NCBI GenBank assembly: GCA_903830655.1
Contig: CAIKUQ010000045.1
Span: forward strand, 19,893-83,892
Source: an uncultured Actinomycetes bacterium
GTDB taxonomy: Bacteria > Actinomycetota > Acidimicrobiia > Acidimicrobiales > RAAP-2
Direction of reading: 5' to 3'
DNA: 64,000 nucleotides
Shown: positions 1-10,274 of the stretch, piece after piece
Layout: every line of letters begins with the position of its first letter
Numbering within the stretch: position 1 is the first letter of the stretch
The notes under the pieces: model-generated
What the model was told of the DNA's origin: nothing
Databases searched by the model: none
The model's input: only the letters and a program-made list of their open reading frames with translations
Position numbers and translations under genes: made by a program

Positions 1-1
1 A

Positions 2-178
2 CTCACCGAATTATTCGGTGCAGTCTTCAACCTAGACCACGTTGGTCGATATATTCACTGGGGCTTTATTCAGCTCAGCGTTTCCAACGCGATTGTTATT
101 GGATTGATGATTGCTATTTTCATCGCCGCACTCTTCTTGCCCTTTCCCGGCAGGCGTAGCCGTAGGGAGGGAAAATGA
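2..178 (+). CDS. 3' end of a small membrane protein in the cytochrome b operon (partial, starts before window)
   Basis: Open frame from base 2 to TGA at 176-178 reading ...LTELFGAVFNLDHVGRYIHWGFIQLSVSNAIVIGLMIAIFIAALFLPFPGRRSRREGK*; one TM helix; ATGA overlap with the next gene. Confidence 0.6.
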   Translation, partial: LTELFGAVFNLDHVGRYIHWGFIQLSVSNAIVIGLMIAIFIAALFLPFPGRRSRREGK

Positions 179-786
179 CAACGGAAATTGATCGCCAGTG
201 GACCACTCGTTTGCGCAAACGGGTAGTTGAAACACTCCCCCCCGACAAGCTCCTCCCCGACACCCAGCCGGCCTACGTGGCTTCGTGGATTTACGTCTTC
301 GGTGTTACAACCCTGGCCGCACTGGCCATTGTTATTCTCACGGGCTGCGTCCTGGCTATGAAGGGACCATTGTGGTGGCACCTCTCGGGCACGGGACATT
401 TTGTGAACTCGCTGCACCTGTGGAGTGTGGAGATTTTCTTCTTCGCCATGGTGATCCATCTTTGGGGAAAATTCTTTATGGCCGCGTGGCGCGGTGGGCG
501 CCAGCTCACCTGGATTACTGGTGTGGTTCTGTTTCTCACCTCCGTAGGTGCCGGATTCACTGGTTATGTTTCTCAAACCAACTACGACTCACAGTGGATC
601 TCCACTCAGGCGAAGGATGGCATCAACGCAACAGGTGGAGGTGCCTTCTTTAATGTCTTGAACTTGGGACAAATGCTCATGTGGCACATTGTCTTGCTGC
701 CTCTGGCCGCGGTGGCTCTTACCGCGGTTCACGTTATTTATGTTCGTATCAAAGGTGTCGTTCCTCCATTTGAAGAGGGGAAATAG
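175..786 (+). CDS. cytochrome b/b6 N-terminal domain protein (di-heme, 4 TM)
   Basis: Two His pairs in TM helices (HLWSVEIFFFAMVIH and HIVLLPLAAVALTAVH), hydrophobic helices, cytochrome b fold. Confidence 0.85.
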   Translation: MTTEIDRQWTTRLRKRVVETLPPDKLLPDTQPAYVASWIYVFGVTTLAALAIVILTGCVLAMKGPLWWHLSGTGHFVNSLHLWSVEIFFFAMVIHLWGKFFMAAWRGGRQLTWITGVVLFLTSVGAGFTGYVSQTNYDSQWISTQAKDGINATGGGAFFNVLNLGQMLMWHIVLLPLAAVALTAVHVIYVRIKGVVPPFEEGK

Positions 787-788
787 TC

Positions 789-1739
789 ATGGCTAAGAAA
801 GCTTTCAACCCAGACATCGACGCACCGGAGTACAAAGGCAAGTACTCGCCCTATGACATCATCAAGGAAGGAACGATTGCCGTCGTTGTCGTGGCCCTCC
901 TCACCGTCGTGTTGGCTGTTCTTTTCAGTTCACCTGATGAGAAGGCGGTGACAATTAAGTCCTGGTCTAATGCCACACCGATGGACTTTGCCGCGACCGC
1001 AATGACCGAACTAGATGGCTCCTCTGGAACAGCCACTTACGGACCGCCGTACAATAATGCGGCGACCGGTCAGCAAGTTGGTCCTCTCACTTTGGCTAAA
1101 TGGATGGGGATCAATGTGAATGTCAACACGGCGAACGACTTTGTGGTGGCGCCACTCTCAACCTTGGCCGACCAGCCCGCTTTGACTTCAGCGCTCACAA
1201 CCTTCGCGAGCGCAAGTTCGTCGCGGAGAGCAAACTGGGAAGCCAATTACTCGAAAGGGCTAAGTTCTGGCAGTTTCAGTAATGGCGTTTTACAGGTGGC
1301 TGCTGCAAATGCTGGTCCCCTTCCCGAAATGCTCGGCGCCCTTACGGCCATGGCTCGCTCGGGGGCACTAGACCAGGCCCTCGTTACACAAAAGGGTTTT
1401 TACACCACCGATTACACCAAACCACTGTTGTTCATGGCCGACGGTTCGTTCTTGGCTAACAAAGCTCAGGTTCAGCACCTTTCGGGAGACCAATGGGGAA
1501 TGATGAACGAGACGGGTAGTTACCCCGGCCAAGCCTGGTTGTGGCTGTACACCATGTGGTACCAAGTACCTCCGTTCTCAACGAGTTGGGGCGCTAACGC
1601 TGATGCACTTGTTTGGGCGTTCATGATGCTCTTAACTTTGCTCTTGGCGCTCACGCCCTGGATCCCAGGACTACGCTCAATCCCCCGCAAGGTCAAGGTG
1701 TACCGTCTCATTTGGCGAGAGCACTATAAAAACATGTAG
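789..1739 (+). CDS. membrane protein partner of cytochrome b, N- and C-terminal TM helices flanking a ~200 aa presumed extracytoplasmic domain
   Basis: Follows cytochrome b gene by 2 nt; TM helix near residues 27-47 and near C-terminus (ALVWAFMMLLTLLLALTPW). Confidence 0.6.
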   Translation: MAKKAFNPDIDAPEYKGKYSPYDIIKEGTIAVVVVALLTVVLAVLFSSPDEKAVTIKSWSNATPMDFAATAMTELDGSSGTATYGPPYNNAATGQQVGPLTLAKWMGINVNVNTANDFVVAPLSTLADQPALTSALTTFASASSSRRANWEANYSKGLSSGSFSNGVLQVAAANAGPLPEMLGALTAMARSGALDQALVTQKGFYTTDYTKPLLFMADGSFLANKAQVQHLSGDQWGMMNETGSYPGQAWLWLYTMWYQVPPFSTSWGANADALVWAFMMLLTLLLALTPWIPGLRSIPRKVKVYRLIWREHYKNM

Positions 1740-1747
1740 CACCACTC

Positions 1748-1782
1748 AAAAACGGGGTCGGCCAAGGTCGGCCCCGTTTTTT
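1748..1782. terminator. Rho-independent (bidirectional) terminator between convergent genes
   Basis: AAACGGGGTCGGCC-AA-GGTCGGCCCCGTTTTTT hairpin with T tract. Confidence 0.8.
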
Positions 1783-3637
1783 AGTTTCCGGCCACTTTTT
1801 TGACCAGTCGCAAACGCAACCCTCCGATTCGATTTGCGCGCACTTTGATAGCGCTTTCGATTGTCTCTAGAGTTCCGATTACGGTCACTTTTTCCTTTGC
1901 GCGCGTAACGGCGGTGTAGAGCAACTCTCGACTTACGAATGAGCTCTTGTTCGACGGGAGCGACACGATGACGTGCTCATAGTCAGAGCCTTGCGATTTG
2001 TGAATTGTCAAACTCCACCCAAGTTCGAAATGTTCAATTTCGCTGGAACGACGAATTCTTGGATGGCCGCTTGGGCCAAAAATAACTTGGCCACCCGTTT
2101 CGCCGGTCACCGCTAAACCAACGTCTCCGTTGCTCAACACTTCGCTGTCACTAAATCCAGCGCGAAGTTCATTTTTTGTCACCATGATTGGCGCTCCAGC
2201 CGGAATCCGCTGATCGGGTGCCAAGAGCCCCTCGGACACTAGAGCCATCTGAATCTTCTTTGTCCACCAAGCAACAGAGCCATTCCCCATCCTGGTGCCA
2301 CAGAGAATGCTTAGTTTCCTCAATGTCGCAATGCCCACTTCGCTAGTTGATTCATGTGATGCCGCTACTAACTCTCTGGCCCACGCAAGAATCTCTTCAG
2401 TCACGAAGTCCGCCGATGGCACGAGAGATAATTCTTCAGTATGCGCCGCGAAAGCTTTCTCGACCGCACCAATATCGCCCACATTAATTGCTGTAGCCAA
2501 TTCGTTAATTGGCAACCCGAACCTGTGCGCGATTGTCAACTCCGTGACGATTGGATTGGTGGGTCCATGCTGGTGGGCCAGTTCCACAATGTCACGGAGT
2601 ATCGCCCCAACGCGAACTGAGATGAGCTGATTGGGGTCGCCGACTAATAGAACGTGGGTGTGAGGTTGCACTGCGCCGAGCAGCTGCTCCAATAAGCCCA
2701 AGTCAAGCATCGAAACTTCGTCCACAATCAGCAAATCAATATCGAGTTCTCGATTCGCAGTGGAGCTGTTCTGGTGCATTTTTAACAGTCGCTGAACTGA
2801 ACCCGAACGAGAGTCGAAAGTGATTCCGTAGTTGTCGCTTCCCGGCAATCCAGAAAGAGCAGAGTCAATTTCTTCACCCAAGCGAACGGCCGCTTTTGAG
2901 GTAGGTGCACATCGCGCAACTTTTAGGATCTGGTGATTACGAACCGACTGAAGGTGCAGTGCCGCCAAGAATGCAGCCACCGTGAAGGTCTTTCCTGTTC
3001 CGGGGCCACCGGTCAATACTGAAATTCGCCGCGTGGTGAGATTGTCCAGCGCGTGCAATACTGCGTCGCTCGCAATGAAGTTCGGTGACGCTTCCCGTAA
3101 AGGCTCCGAAAGCGTCTCGCGGGTGAAACCTCGCTCGGAGAAGGCCGTAGAGATTGTCTTGAGGGAATCAACAAGCTCTAAGGCCACCTGATCTTCCGCG
3201 TAAGCCAAGCGACGAAGATAGACGAACTGAGCCGTTGAACCATCAGTCGCCACCACGATTGGAGCACCCGTTGGGACCACCTCGCTCGCGATATCAATTT
3301 GCTCGCATACACCCGTATGCCACGTTTGCGCAAGGCTGAAGACTTCAATCAGTTCTCTCGCCGAGGGGGCCTGGTCGAGCATTCCTCCGTCATCCGACCA
3401 GAGATCACGCTGGAGCTGTTCTTGTAGATCCTCTTCGTTTAACGGAAGCGCAACGTGTTCGAGACGGGTCGCTTTCACCAAAAGAAGAATCGCCATAACT
3501 TCAATCGCTGAGGGATCCCAACTTATTCCCCCCGCGCGCGCCTGACGTATGAGCGATTCCCCAACGAGAAGATCACTGGTGGTGAAGACCAATTGGAGAA
3601 CTTCACTCTCAATCCATTGGGTTCGCAGTTCATTCAT
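1781..3637 (-). CDS. recD: exodeoxyribonuclease V subunit alpha (RecD)
   Basis: Walker A GGPGTGKTFTVAAF, DEVSMLDLGL, C-terminal HKSQGSDYEHV...YTAVTRAKEKV helicase motifs; adjacent to recB. Confidence 0.93.
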   Translation of the reverse strand: MNELRTQWIESEVLQLVFTTSDLLVGESLIRQARAGGISWDPSAIEVMAILLLVKATRLEHVALPLNEEDLQEQLQRDLWSDDGGMLDQAPSARELIEVFSLAQTWHTGVCEQIDIASEVVPTGAPIVVATDGSTAQFVYLRRLAYAEDQVALELVDSLKTISTAFSERGFTRETLSEPLREASPNFIASDAVLHALDNLTTRRISVLTGGPGTGKTFTVAAFLAALHLQSVRNHQILKVARCAPTSKAAVRLGEEIDSALSGLPGSDNYGITFDSRSGSVQRLLKMHQNSSTANRELDIDLLIVDEVSMLDLGLLEQLLGAVQPHTHVLLVGDPNQLISVRVGAILRDIVELAHQHGPTNPIVTELTIAHRFGLPINELATAINVGDIGAVEKAFAAHTEELSLVPSADFVTEEILAWARELVAASHESTSEVGIATLRKLSILCGTRMGNGSVAWWTKKIQMALVSEGLLAPDQRIPAGAPIMVTKNELRAGFSDSEVLSNGDVGLAVTGETGGQVIFGPSGHPRIRRSSEIEHFELGWSLTIHKSQGSDYEHVIVSLPSNKSSFVSRELLYTAVTRAKEKVTVIGTLETIESAIKVRANRIGGLRLRLVKKVAGN

Positions 3638-6600
3638 TACTTGCCTCGTCCATCTAGCGCATCGCTAACCGCGACAATGAGAGAACTAGGAACCTGCCAT
3701 GTCATCAGTCCATCCTCCGGGCTGGCATTCACCAAGGCCCCACGAACGTAGTAGTACAAAACGCCTCCAATCAACTCCTCTGGATTAGAAGTCGTCACTC
3801 GACTTCGAATGAATCGGTACAGCGCAACCGTATATAAAAGGGCTTGCATCGGATAGCCCGATTTAGCCATCTCCATATTGAGCGACTCCGGGTCATACTT
3901 CTTGGTGATCGGCGCCCCGTTGGTTTTATAGTCAACGACCACCATTGACGGCTTTTCCTCACTACCAACATTCACCACTAGGTCTAGCGAACCTGTTAAA
4001 TAACCTTGTGTGAGTCGCGTGGCGTAATGAGGCGTTTTTAGTAGCTGCTTAAAGAACGGTGCGAACTGTCCTTGCGGATCGTGGTCACAAACCAACTTCG
4101 TAATTTCCATCAAGCGGTCATCACTTAGATTCCCAAATAGAGGAAGGGTGAAGCGCATCTCCGCACTTACAAGTTCGTTCGCGGTGCCAGCGAAATCAGC
4201 GAAGCTCTTGTTCTGGAACATGCTCCCGAGGGGTCTGTGCAACAGACGGTCCAACAACTCTGGCATGGCACTGGGAATGTCAAGAATGCCAAATTCCCCA
4301 AAGGCCTTAGTGAGGGCTATCTGCTTGCGCTCAGCGGTGATCTCTGGCGCACCGACGATAATTTCGAAATATCGGTGAATGGCCAAACCGAGCGAGGCTC
4401 CTCGCAATTGTCCAAATACTGACCGACCAGGGTCATCTTGTGAACCATCATCTAGTTCGACATCCTCGTCTTTTACCGCCGCAACATCTACCACCGGTGC
4501 ATCCCACTCGCTTTGTGATTCAATCAGTGAACTGATGCCGAGCCCCGAGTAGCTCCAACGTCTTTTGGCTTCAGTGACGGAACCGGGGGTCTCGTAGGTA
4601 GGTAGGAGTCGTATTTCACTGAACTTGGCCACGACGTCGGGGAATTCGGTGAAGTGTTCTTCGTTGATAGTGCGGACAATCGGATACTCAATTGGGAGGC
4701 CTGGATATTCTGCACGCCATTTTTCGAGATAGTTTGCCCCCTCTTCAGAGGTCAACTCGATTGACAAATCTCTGGCGAGGTCAAGGAATGGTGCAGCGCT
4801 ACTCGGCTCGGTGTGAATCCAAGAAATGACAGATTCTTTACCCCGAGTTAGCGCAACATATATGAGGCGACGGTTTTCATCAATCCTTCTGGACTCTGCG
4901 ATTTGCTTCAATTCAACATCGTCAATGCCAACCACTGATGAAACATCAATTACACGCCCTTCACTGTTTGTGAAGGTACTAATCGTTACCTTTGGGTCGG
5001 TTAGGTGAAGATCGGCAACAAGTACGTGTTTCCACTCCAAGCCTTTCGAAGCGTGCGCCGTAGTCAACCGCACAGCATTCGCGTCACTTTCAATCCGCCG
5101 GCGAGCGCTTTCGTCGTTGGCCTTAGATGCCTCTTCGTGCATCTCTTCGAGCCACCGACGAATCACCAGCGGGTTTGAGCTTTTTGGGAATTCCATATCA
5201 ATTAACTCACACAAGTGTTCTACATCGGTATAGCAACGTTCCCCTTGCGGGAGTCCAAGGACCTTCCGTAGGGTCTTACCGTTTAGGAGGTGGCGATGTA
5301 CTGCGGCGAACCCTTCGCTGGCTAAAAGAAGAGTGAGATCCGCGATGTCCGACGGATTCAACACGAACCACAGAGCTGGGAGAAGTTTTACGCGACGAGG
5401 ATTATTTGGTTCATCCAGCATCCACAACAAGGTGCGGAGTTGCCATGCGGCGTCACTACCAAATACGTTGTCGACCCGGACATTGACGCTCAATACTTTT
5501 CTGCGCTGCAACTCCCGGCCAATCAACTTCAATTGTCTCGTTTGTGCGCACAGAATGGCAATATCAGGAGCCGCCACTCCTGAATTCAGTAGCCGGACGA
5601 CCTCGTTACATACGTCTCGTCTAATTACTGGTTCCGCTTGAGAAACCTTGCCTTCGGCACGACGGATCTCAAATCGCCCCTCGCCCTCTTTTGCGGCATG
5701 AACGGGACGATAGATGAGTGCCGGAATCGCCTCACCCGACTGAGATTCCGATGGTCTAATCATTGATGCGAGTGGCCAGCCAATTTCATTGGCAAAGAGA
5801 AACAACCCGTTATAGGCGGCGATGATCGGCTTATTGGACCGGTAGTTAGTGCCCAGAACTGCCACTTTGAGACTGGGGTCGTCGCGTTGTTCAATCTCTT
5901 GCTGTTGCGCACGGAATACTTCAACGTCTCCTCCACGAAAACCGTAGATGGCTTGTTTCGGGTCACCCACCAGCACCATGGTGGTTGGCTCTCCGTAGGC
6001 CGTATCTCGAAAGAGGGTCTGAAAGATCTCCCATTGGACCTTGTCGGTATCTTGAAATTCGTCAATCATTACGATCTTGTACTGGTCGCGCAACGCGAGC
6101 GCGAGCGCTTCGGCCCCCTCATGGAGTTCTGCCGCTAGATCTGAAATCATGCCGTCAAAGGTGGAGATCCCCTCGTCCGCACGGAGCTTGTCGACTCTCA
6201 TTCGAGCGCTTGACAGAAGTGATGCAAAGCCGGAGTTTCCATCATTCTGTAATGACACGTGCTCTCCCGCCGAGGCCATCTTGTCAACGGCGGAGCGCAT
6301 TCGACTATCAAGGGCGTTGATGCGCGTTTCGAGTGTCGCATTCAAACCCGAAGAATCTAAAGCCGCACCGACGGTCTTGGTTTCACTGTTGGCTCTCCAA
6401 ATCAGCTCCTCATGAACTGCTCGTTCGACCAAGGAGTTGGCACTGGTTTGTTCCTTCGCGTCAATTTTGGTGATCGTCCCGATGAACGAGTGAATGGTGC
6501 GAGCAGATGCTTCGTCGAGGTCACTGAGGATGGAGCGCATCCGTGCCATTGCCACCTCAGGGCCCATCTTGGAGATAATCGTTGCAGCCCCGCTCCTAGG

Positions 6601-6882
6601 CACTTCATTGGAATCACCCTCCACGGAACCTCGAGCAACCTCTTCGAGGGCCTGGAGCCACTTCTTTACTCGACTACGCAACTTGGTCTTGAGCTCTCGT
6701 GCGGCATCCTTCGAGAAGGTGACCATGAGCAAACTCTCAGGTCTTTCATTGTTCTCGAGTAACCACCTGACGGCGAGATCGGTAATTGTGTACGTCTTGC
6801 CGGTGCCAGCGCTCGCTGAAATCATGAGCAGTGATGGCAGGTGTTCGGTTGACTCATCAATATTGAAAGTTAAGGACATCAC
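3637..6882 (-). CDS. recB: exodeoxyribonuclease V subunit beta (RecB), UvrD-type helicase plus nuclease
   Basis: SASAGTGKTYTITDLAVRWL, IDEFQDTDKVQWEIF, TTAHASKGLEWKHVLV, YVALTRGKESV, nuclease motif VVVDYKTN. Confidence 0.95.
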   Translation of the reverse strand: MMSLTFNIDESTEHLPSLLMISASAGTGKTYTITDLAVRWLLENNERPESLLMVTFSKDAARELKTKLRSRVKKWLQALEEVARGSVEGDSNEVPRSGAATIISKMGPEVAMARMRSILSDLDEASARTIHSFIGTITKIDAKEQTSANSLVERAVHEELIWRANSETKTVGAALDSSGLNATLETRINALDSRMRSAVDKMASAGEHVSLQNDGNSGFASLLSSARMRVDKLRADEGISTFDGMISDLAAELHEGAEALALALRDQYKIVMIDEFQDTDKVQWEIFQTLFRDTAYGEPTTMVLVGDPKQAIYGFRGGDVEVFRAQQQEIEQRDDPSLKVAVLGTNYRSNKPIIAAYNGLFLFANEIGWPLASMIRPSESQSGEAIPALIYRPVHAAKEGEGRFEIRRAEGKVSQAEPVIRRDVCNEVVRLLNSGVAAPDIAILCAQTRQLKLIGRELQRRKVLSVNVRVDNVFGSDAAWQLRTLLWMLDEPNNPRRVKLLPALWFVLNPSDIADLTLLLASEGFAAVHRHLLNGKTLRKVLGLPQGERCYTDVEHLCELIDMEFPKSSNPLVIRRWLEEMHEEASKANDESARRRIESDANAVRLTTAHASKGLEWKHVLVADLHLTDPKVTISTFTNSEGRVIDVSSVVGIDDVELKQIAESRRIDENRRLIYVALTRGKESVISWIHTEPSSAAPFLDLARDLSIELTSEEGANYLEKWRAEYPGLPIEYPIVRTINEEHFTEFPDVVAKFSEIRLLPTYETPGSVTEAKRRWSYSGLGISSLIESQSEWDAPVVDVAAVKDEDVELDDGSQDDPGRSVFGQLRGASLGLAIHRYFEIIVGAPEITAERKQIALTKAFGEFGILDIPSAMPELLDRLLHRPLGSMFQNKSFADFAGTANELVSAEMRFTLPLFGNLSDDRLMEITKLVCDHDPQGQFAPFFKQLLKTPHYATRLTQGYLTGSLDLVVNVGSEEKPSMVVVDYKTNGAPITKKYDPESLNMEMAKSGYPMQALLYTVALYRFIRSRVTTSNPEELIGGVLYYYVRGALVNASPEDGLMTWQVPSSLIVAVSDALDGRGK

Positions 6883-9800
6883 GCACCTCCCGCAGCAACA
6901 ATGGCTGCACGTATCCGAGGAGCCAACTCAGAACTGCCCGTTTTTATGTCATCAAACTCAAATGCATCTTTCCAGCTACGCAGTTCAGAAACATAGGGCA
7001 GTGCAGAGAGGTGCCGGGTTTCATCGAGGGAAAGAAGTCTTTGCAGGTCTTCGTACACATACGGGTAGAGAATCAGATTCTCGGACTTGGAGCCTTCGCC
7101 GAATGTGTTGTACCCATCCTCCCAAGCCCCCGCGCCGCTCTCACCGCTCGCAACGGCGAATGTTGTTTTTGGAAACAGCGGCACCGGCCCTGACCAAACC
7201 TTGGCGTACACCCCGAGAATCTCGACAAGGAGTTGGGCGGCCTGATCGGCCTCGAGCGAGCAGGTGATTGGCACAATTCCCATGCCGCGTGGAAGCCCAG
7301 TTTTGAAGATGGTCAAGTCTTCGAGATACAGGAGTTCTGCGCCTATATCCAACACTCCGGCGGCTTTGTAGAGGAGGAGTCCGAGCATCGTGCGAAAGTG
7401 TGTCTTGGTTAACGGACCCTTCTTATCCAACCGGTACCGGTCTCTTTTGCTCACCACGGAAACTAGGCGTAGTGCGCCCGAAAGGTGCTCGCGGTAGAGC
7501 TGGAACTCAGCTTCTGCTTGATCGCCCAGTTCGCCACTGGCGTCTATATTCCAGTCTCCTACTTTGAAGGTGCGGGGGAAAAGCGAATCAACTTGTGCAA
7601 AACGTTCGAACTCAGCTTCAATTGTTAGTGCCTCGTAGACAATCCCATCTCGGTCAATTGCCGATTGCCAAATGATCGGAGGTATCGCTCCGGTCTTTGC
7701 AGAATCAAGCTTTAACCCCTGGAGCAGCGAGGAGTAGAAATACTCAAATGCTTCGGCAATACCTGGGTCTCGCTTCACGAGTGATTTAGCGATCACCTCT
7801 TTATCGGTTACTAGGTGGACGACAGAATCTACCTCTCGATGCTCTCGAACGTACGTGCGAATCTCGTCAACGAGCAGTTTGCGAATGTCAGAGGTGGTCC
7901 ACCGGCTCCACTCAAAACTCGCCCCACTTACTGTTTCGGGCCAACCTGGTGGTCTTTGCGCGCCGGCCACTGAGGTCAAGAAGAACTTTTGTGGACTGTC
8001 GTAAAAACCCACCAGTTCTTTTACTGAGACAATCCGTCGGTCCGCTCGCTGAGTATCGAGATACTCGGCGAAATCAAGTTTGGCAGTTGGCGTATCGCTT
8101 TCAATGCCGATTAGTTGGCGAACACGCGGATCAAAGGTGCGTCCAAGGGGTTGGCTCGGTGACAAAAAGAATTCGTGCCGACTCGTCAGTACTGGCTTGA
8201 AGGTTCCCTCAGTAAGACTCGACAGACCCTCGATTAACTCCTCCAGTGGGATCGCTGGCTCGATAGATTCTCCACTCTCGTCACTATGAGCGTTGAAAGT
8301 AATAATCAAGTGACTGGTAGCGCTCAGTATTCCCTGCGCTAGGGCTTGCAACATTGACTGGCGGGGGCTCGGTTCGCCAATTCTGCGTTCACCCGATAGC
8401 CCCTCTCCAACACTCGCGCCGGGCAGGTTGGCCTCATCAAATCCAACTAGCGCAACGACCTTAAAAGGAACATTGGGTAAAGCGCTAAGTCCGCTCACCA
8501 GAATGCCGCCTCGGCCGAAAACGTTCGGTGCCGTTGCCGGACCCTTTGTCCCTCGCCATAAATCTTGGAACTCATCCATAGAAAGCTCGACTGAATCTGA
8601 GAGCTCTTGCGACCATTCTCGAAACTTCAATAGCTCTCGCTCGAAGCTGCGATCGGTATCGGTCGAAGGAAGCAACTCATTAACCCAGCCCTCGAGAAGA
8701 TCCAGCCAGACAGCGAATTCGCGCTTTTCACCACTAGTTCGCAAGTACGACTCATTCTCAAGTACGTGCAGAACCGGCAGCAATCTCGCCAGCAGTTGAA
8801 CATCGTCAATTGTGCCAATGCCACGTACATTTGAATTGGCTTCCGCTGGCAATGTGTACGTCGTTACCACCCCATCAATGAATCGCTCCCAAGTTCCAAC
8901 GTTGACGGGTACGCCGCTGGTACTGGTCGAAGGCATGAGTTCAAAGGAAGCACGCTGCTGATTTGAGGTACCCGCCATGACCTTGTTATCGATGGCCAGC
9001 GCCCACAGTCGATCCTGTTCTTCTGCCTCGAGCCCCAAAGCGACCCCTACCGCCGGAATCGCGACGAACTCACTCAGTTGTTCAATGGTGACTCGCGTGC
9101 CGATGATTTTGAGAAGTTTCGCGGAGGCATCCAATCGATTAACAAAGTGTCCGGCGGGTCGTTCGGCGTAATCAATTGGTAAGCGCGGAGTTTCAGCCAC
9201 TTGCTTTTCGTAGAGCCAGTGCCGTTCAAGAAGTGGGCCGAAACTCGGAAGATCTGGCGTGATGACCAGGATGTCGTGTGGCTCAATTCCTAGGGTTCGG
9301 TCACTGAGGATTTCTAACAATTCACTTCGGAGAGTTTCGATTTGCCGACTATTGCCATACGCCCCGAGGATCTTGACCGTGTCATCACTTTGAGCAGCTA
9401 GTGAAGGCCGACCGGACTTCATGCTCTCTTGTAAGTGGCCCAACAGAGAGCGGGGTGAGATTTGTCGAGGGGCCGTAGTTACCGTGACGTTATGTGATTC
9501 GGCCAGTTCTCGATATAGCTGCTTGGCTTCACCACTCTCGCTATTCCAACGACTTGGCAGGAATTCAGGTTCTCTGTCAATTTCAAGCAGGGTTGCTACC
9601 GGTTCAAATATGTGAACGTCACACTGAGCCGAGAGTGCGGCCAGCAGTTCACCAAACTGTCGACCACCGGGCATGTTGGGCAGTCCCACCAGCGCAACCA
9701 CCGAAGGTAGTCCCGAAACCTTGGAATGGCGCAGCGTGTCAATAACCAGCTGGCGTTGTTCGTGGGGACGCAGACCATACGAACTAAGTGCCTGGTAGAC

Positions 9801-10244
9801 GCTCTTGACTTCGCCAAGTTCCTCACCGGTCGGGTCGAGCAGCGCCTCCGGACGCCATCGATTTAGATTGTCAATAATTTCGCTCAATCTACGCGCCTGT
9901 GAAAACTTTGGGGCCATCCCTTTTCCGACGATCCGCAGAGTTAAAAGCTCTTTCGACCAATTGAGGCGAACGTGACCGATGCTCTGTAGAACAATTCGCT
10001 CAACTTCGCTCACGAGTTGTTCGGGGAAAAAATAGGCCAAGTTGGCCGTTACTCCGTCACGAAATCCATTGCCCGTGCCTAGATTTTCTGAGAGCTGTCC
10101 ATCGAGCCATTGCCGAATTCCTGACGACGGGACAACCAACCACGGTTTCTCCAGCAAGCCGAGTTCAGCGCTGGACAGCGTTGCCGCCACGCTCTCAACC
10201 GCTTCTTGTAAGTCTTCAGATTGGTGAAGGTGTAGTCCAGCCAT
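6879..10244 (-). CDS. recC: exodeoxyribonuclease V subunit gamma (RecC)
   Basis: MAGLHLHQSEDLQEAVESVA start, PRLPIDYAERPAGHFVNRL, size about 1120 aa, 4-nt overlap with recB. Confidence 0.93.
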   Translation of the reverse strand: MAGLHLHQSEDLQEAVESVAATLSSAELGLLEKPWLVVPSSGIRQWLDGQLSENLGTGNGFRDGVTANLAYFFPEQLVSEVERIVLQSIGHVRLNWSKELLTLRIVGKGMAPKFSQARRLSEIIDNLNRWRPEALLDPTGEELGEVKSVYQALSSYGLRPHEQRQLVIDTLRHSKVSGLPSVVALVGLPNMPGGRQFGELLAALSAQCDVHIFEPVATLLEIDREPEFLPSRWNSESGEAKQLYRELAESHNVTVTTAPRQISPRSLLGHLQESMKSGRPSLAAQSDDTVKILGAYGNSRQIETLRSELLEILSDRTLGIEPHDILVITPDLPSFGPLLERHWLYEKQVAETPRLPIDYAERPAGHFVNRLDASAKLLKIIGTRVTIEQLSEFVAIPAVGVALGLEAEEQDRLWALAIDNKVMAGTSNQQRASFELMPSTSTSGVPVNVGTWERFIDGVVTTYTLPAEANSNVRGIGTIDDVQLLARLLPVLHVLENESYLRTSGEKREFAVWLDLLEGWVNELLPSTDTDRSFERELLKFREWSQELSDSVELSMDEFQDLWRGTKGPATAPNVFGRGGILVSGLSALPNVPFKVVALVGFDEANLPGASVGEGLSGERRIGEPSPRQSMLQALAQGILSATSHLIITFNAHSDESGESIEPAIPLEELIEGLSSLTEGTFKPVLTSRHEFFLSPSQPLGRTFDPRVRQLIGIESDTPTAKLDFAEYLDTQRADRRIVSVKELVGFYDSPQKFFLTSVAGAQRPPGWPETVSGASFEWSRWTTSDIRKLLVDEIRTYVREHREVDSVVHLVTDKEVIAKSLVKRDPGIAEAFEYFYSSLLQGLKLDSAKTGAIPPIIWQSAIDRDGIVYEALTIEAEFERFAQVDSLFPRTFKVGDWNIDASGELGDQAEAEFQLYREHLSGALRLVSVVSKRDRYRLDKKGPLTKTHFRTMLGLLLYKAAGVLDIGAELLYLEDLTIFKTGLPRGMGIVPITCSLEADQAAQLLVEILGVYAKVWSGPVPLFPKTTFAVASGESGAGAWEDGYNTFGEGSKSENLILYPYVYEDLQRLLSLDETRHLSALPYVSELRSWKDAFEFDDIKTGSSELAPRIRAAIVAAGGA

Positions 10245-10274
10245 ACAGAACCACTTTATAGAAGGGGTGTGAGA

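Noticed and set aside
70-576. 168-aa minus-strand ORF
   Set aside because: Antisense to the cytochrome b gene, no recognisable domain, composition of a shadow ORF.
6494-7267. 257-aa plus-strand ORF
   Set aside because: Antisense across the recB/recC junction; low-complexity Arg/Ser-rich translation typical of reverse-frame ORFs.
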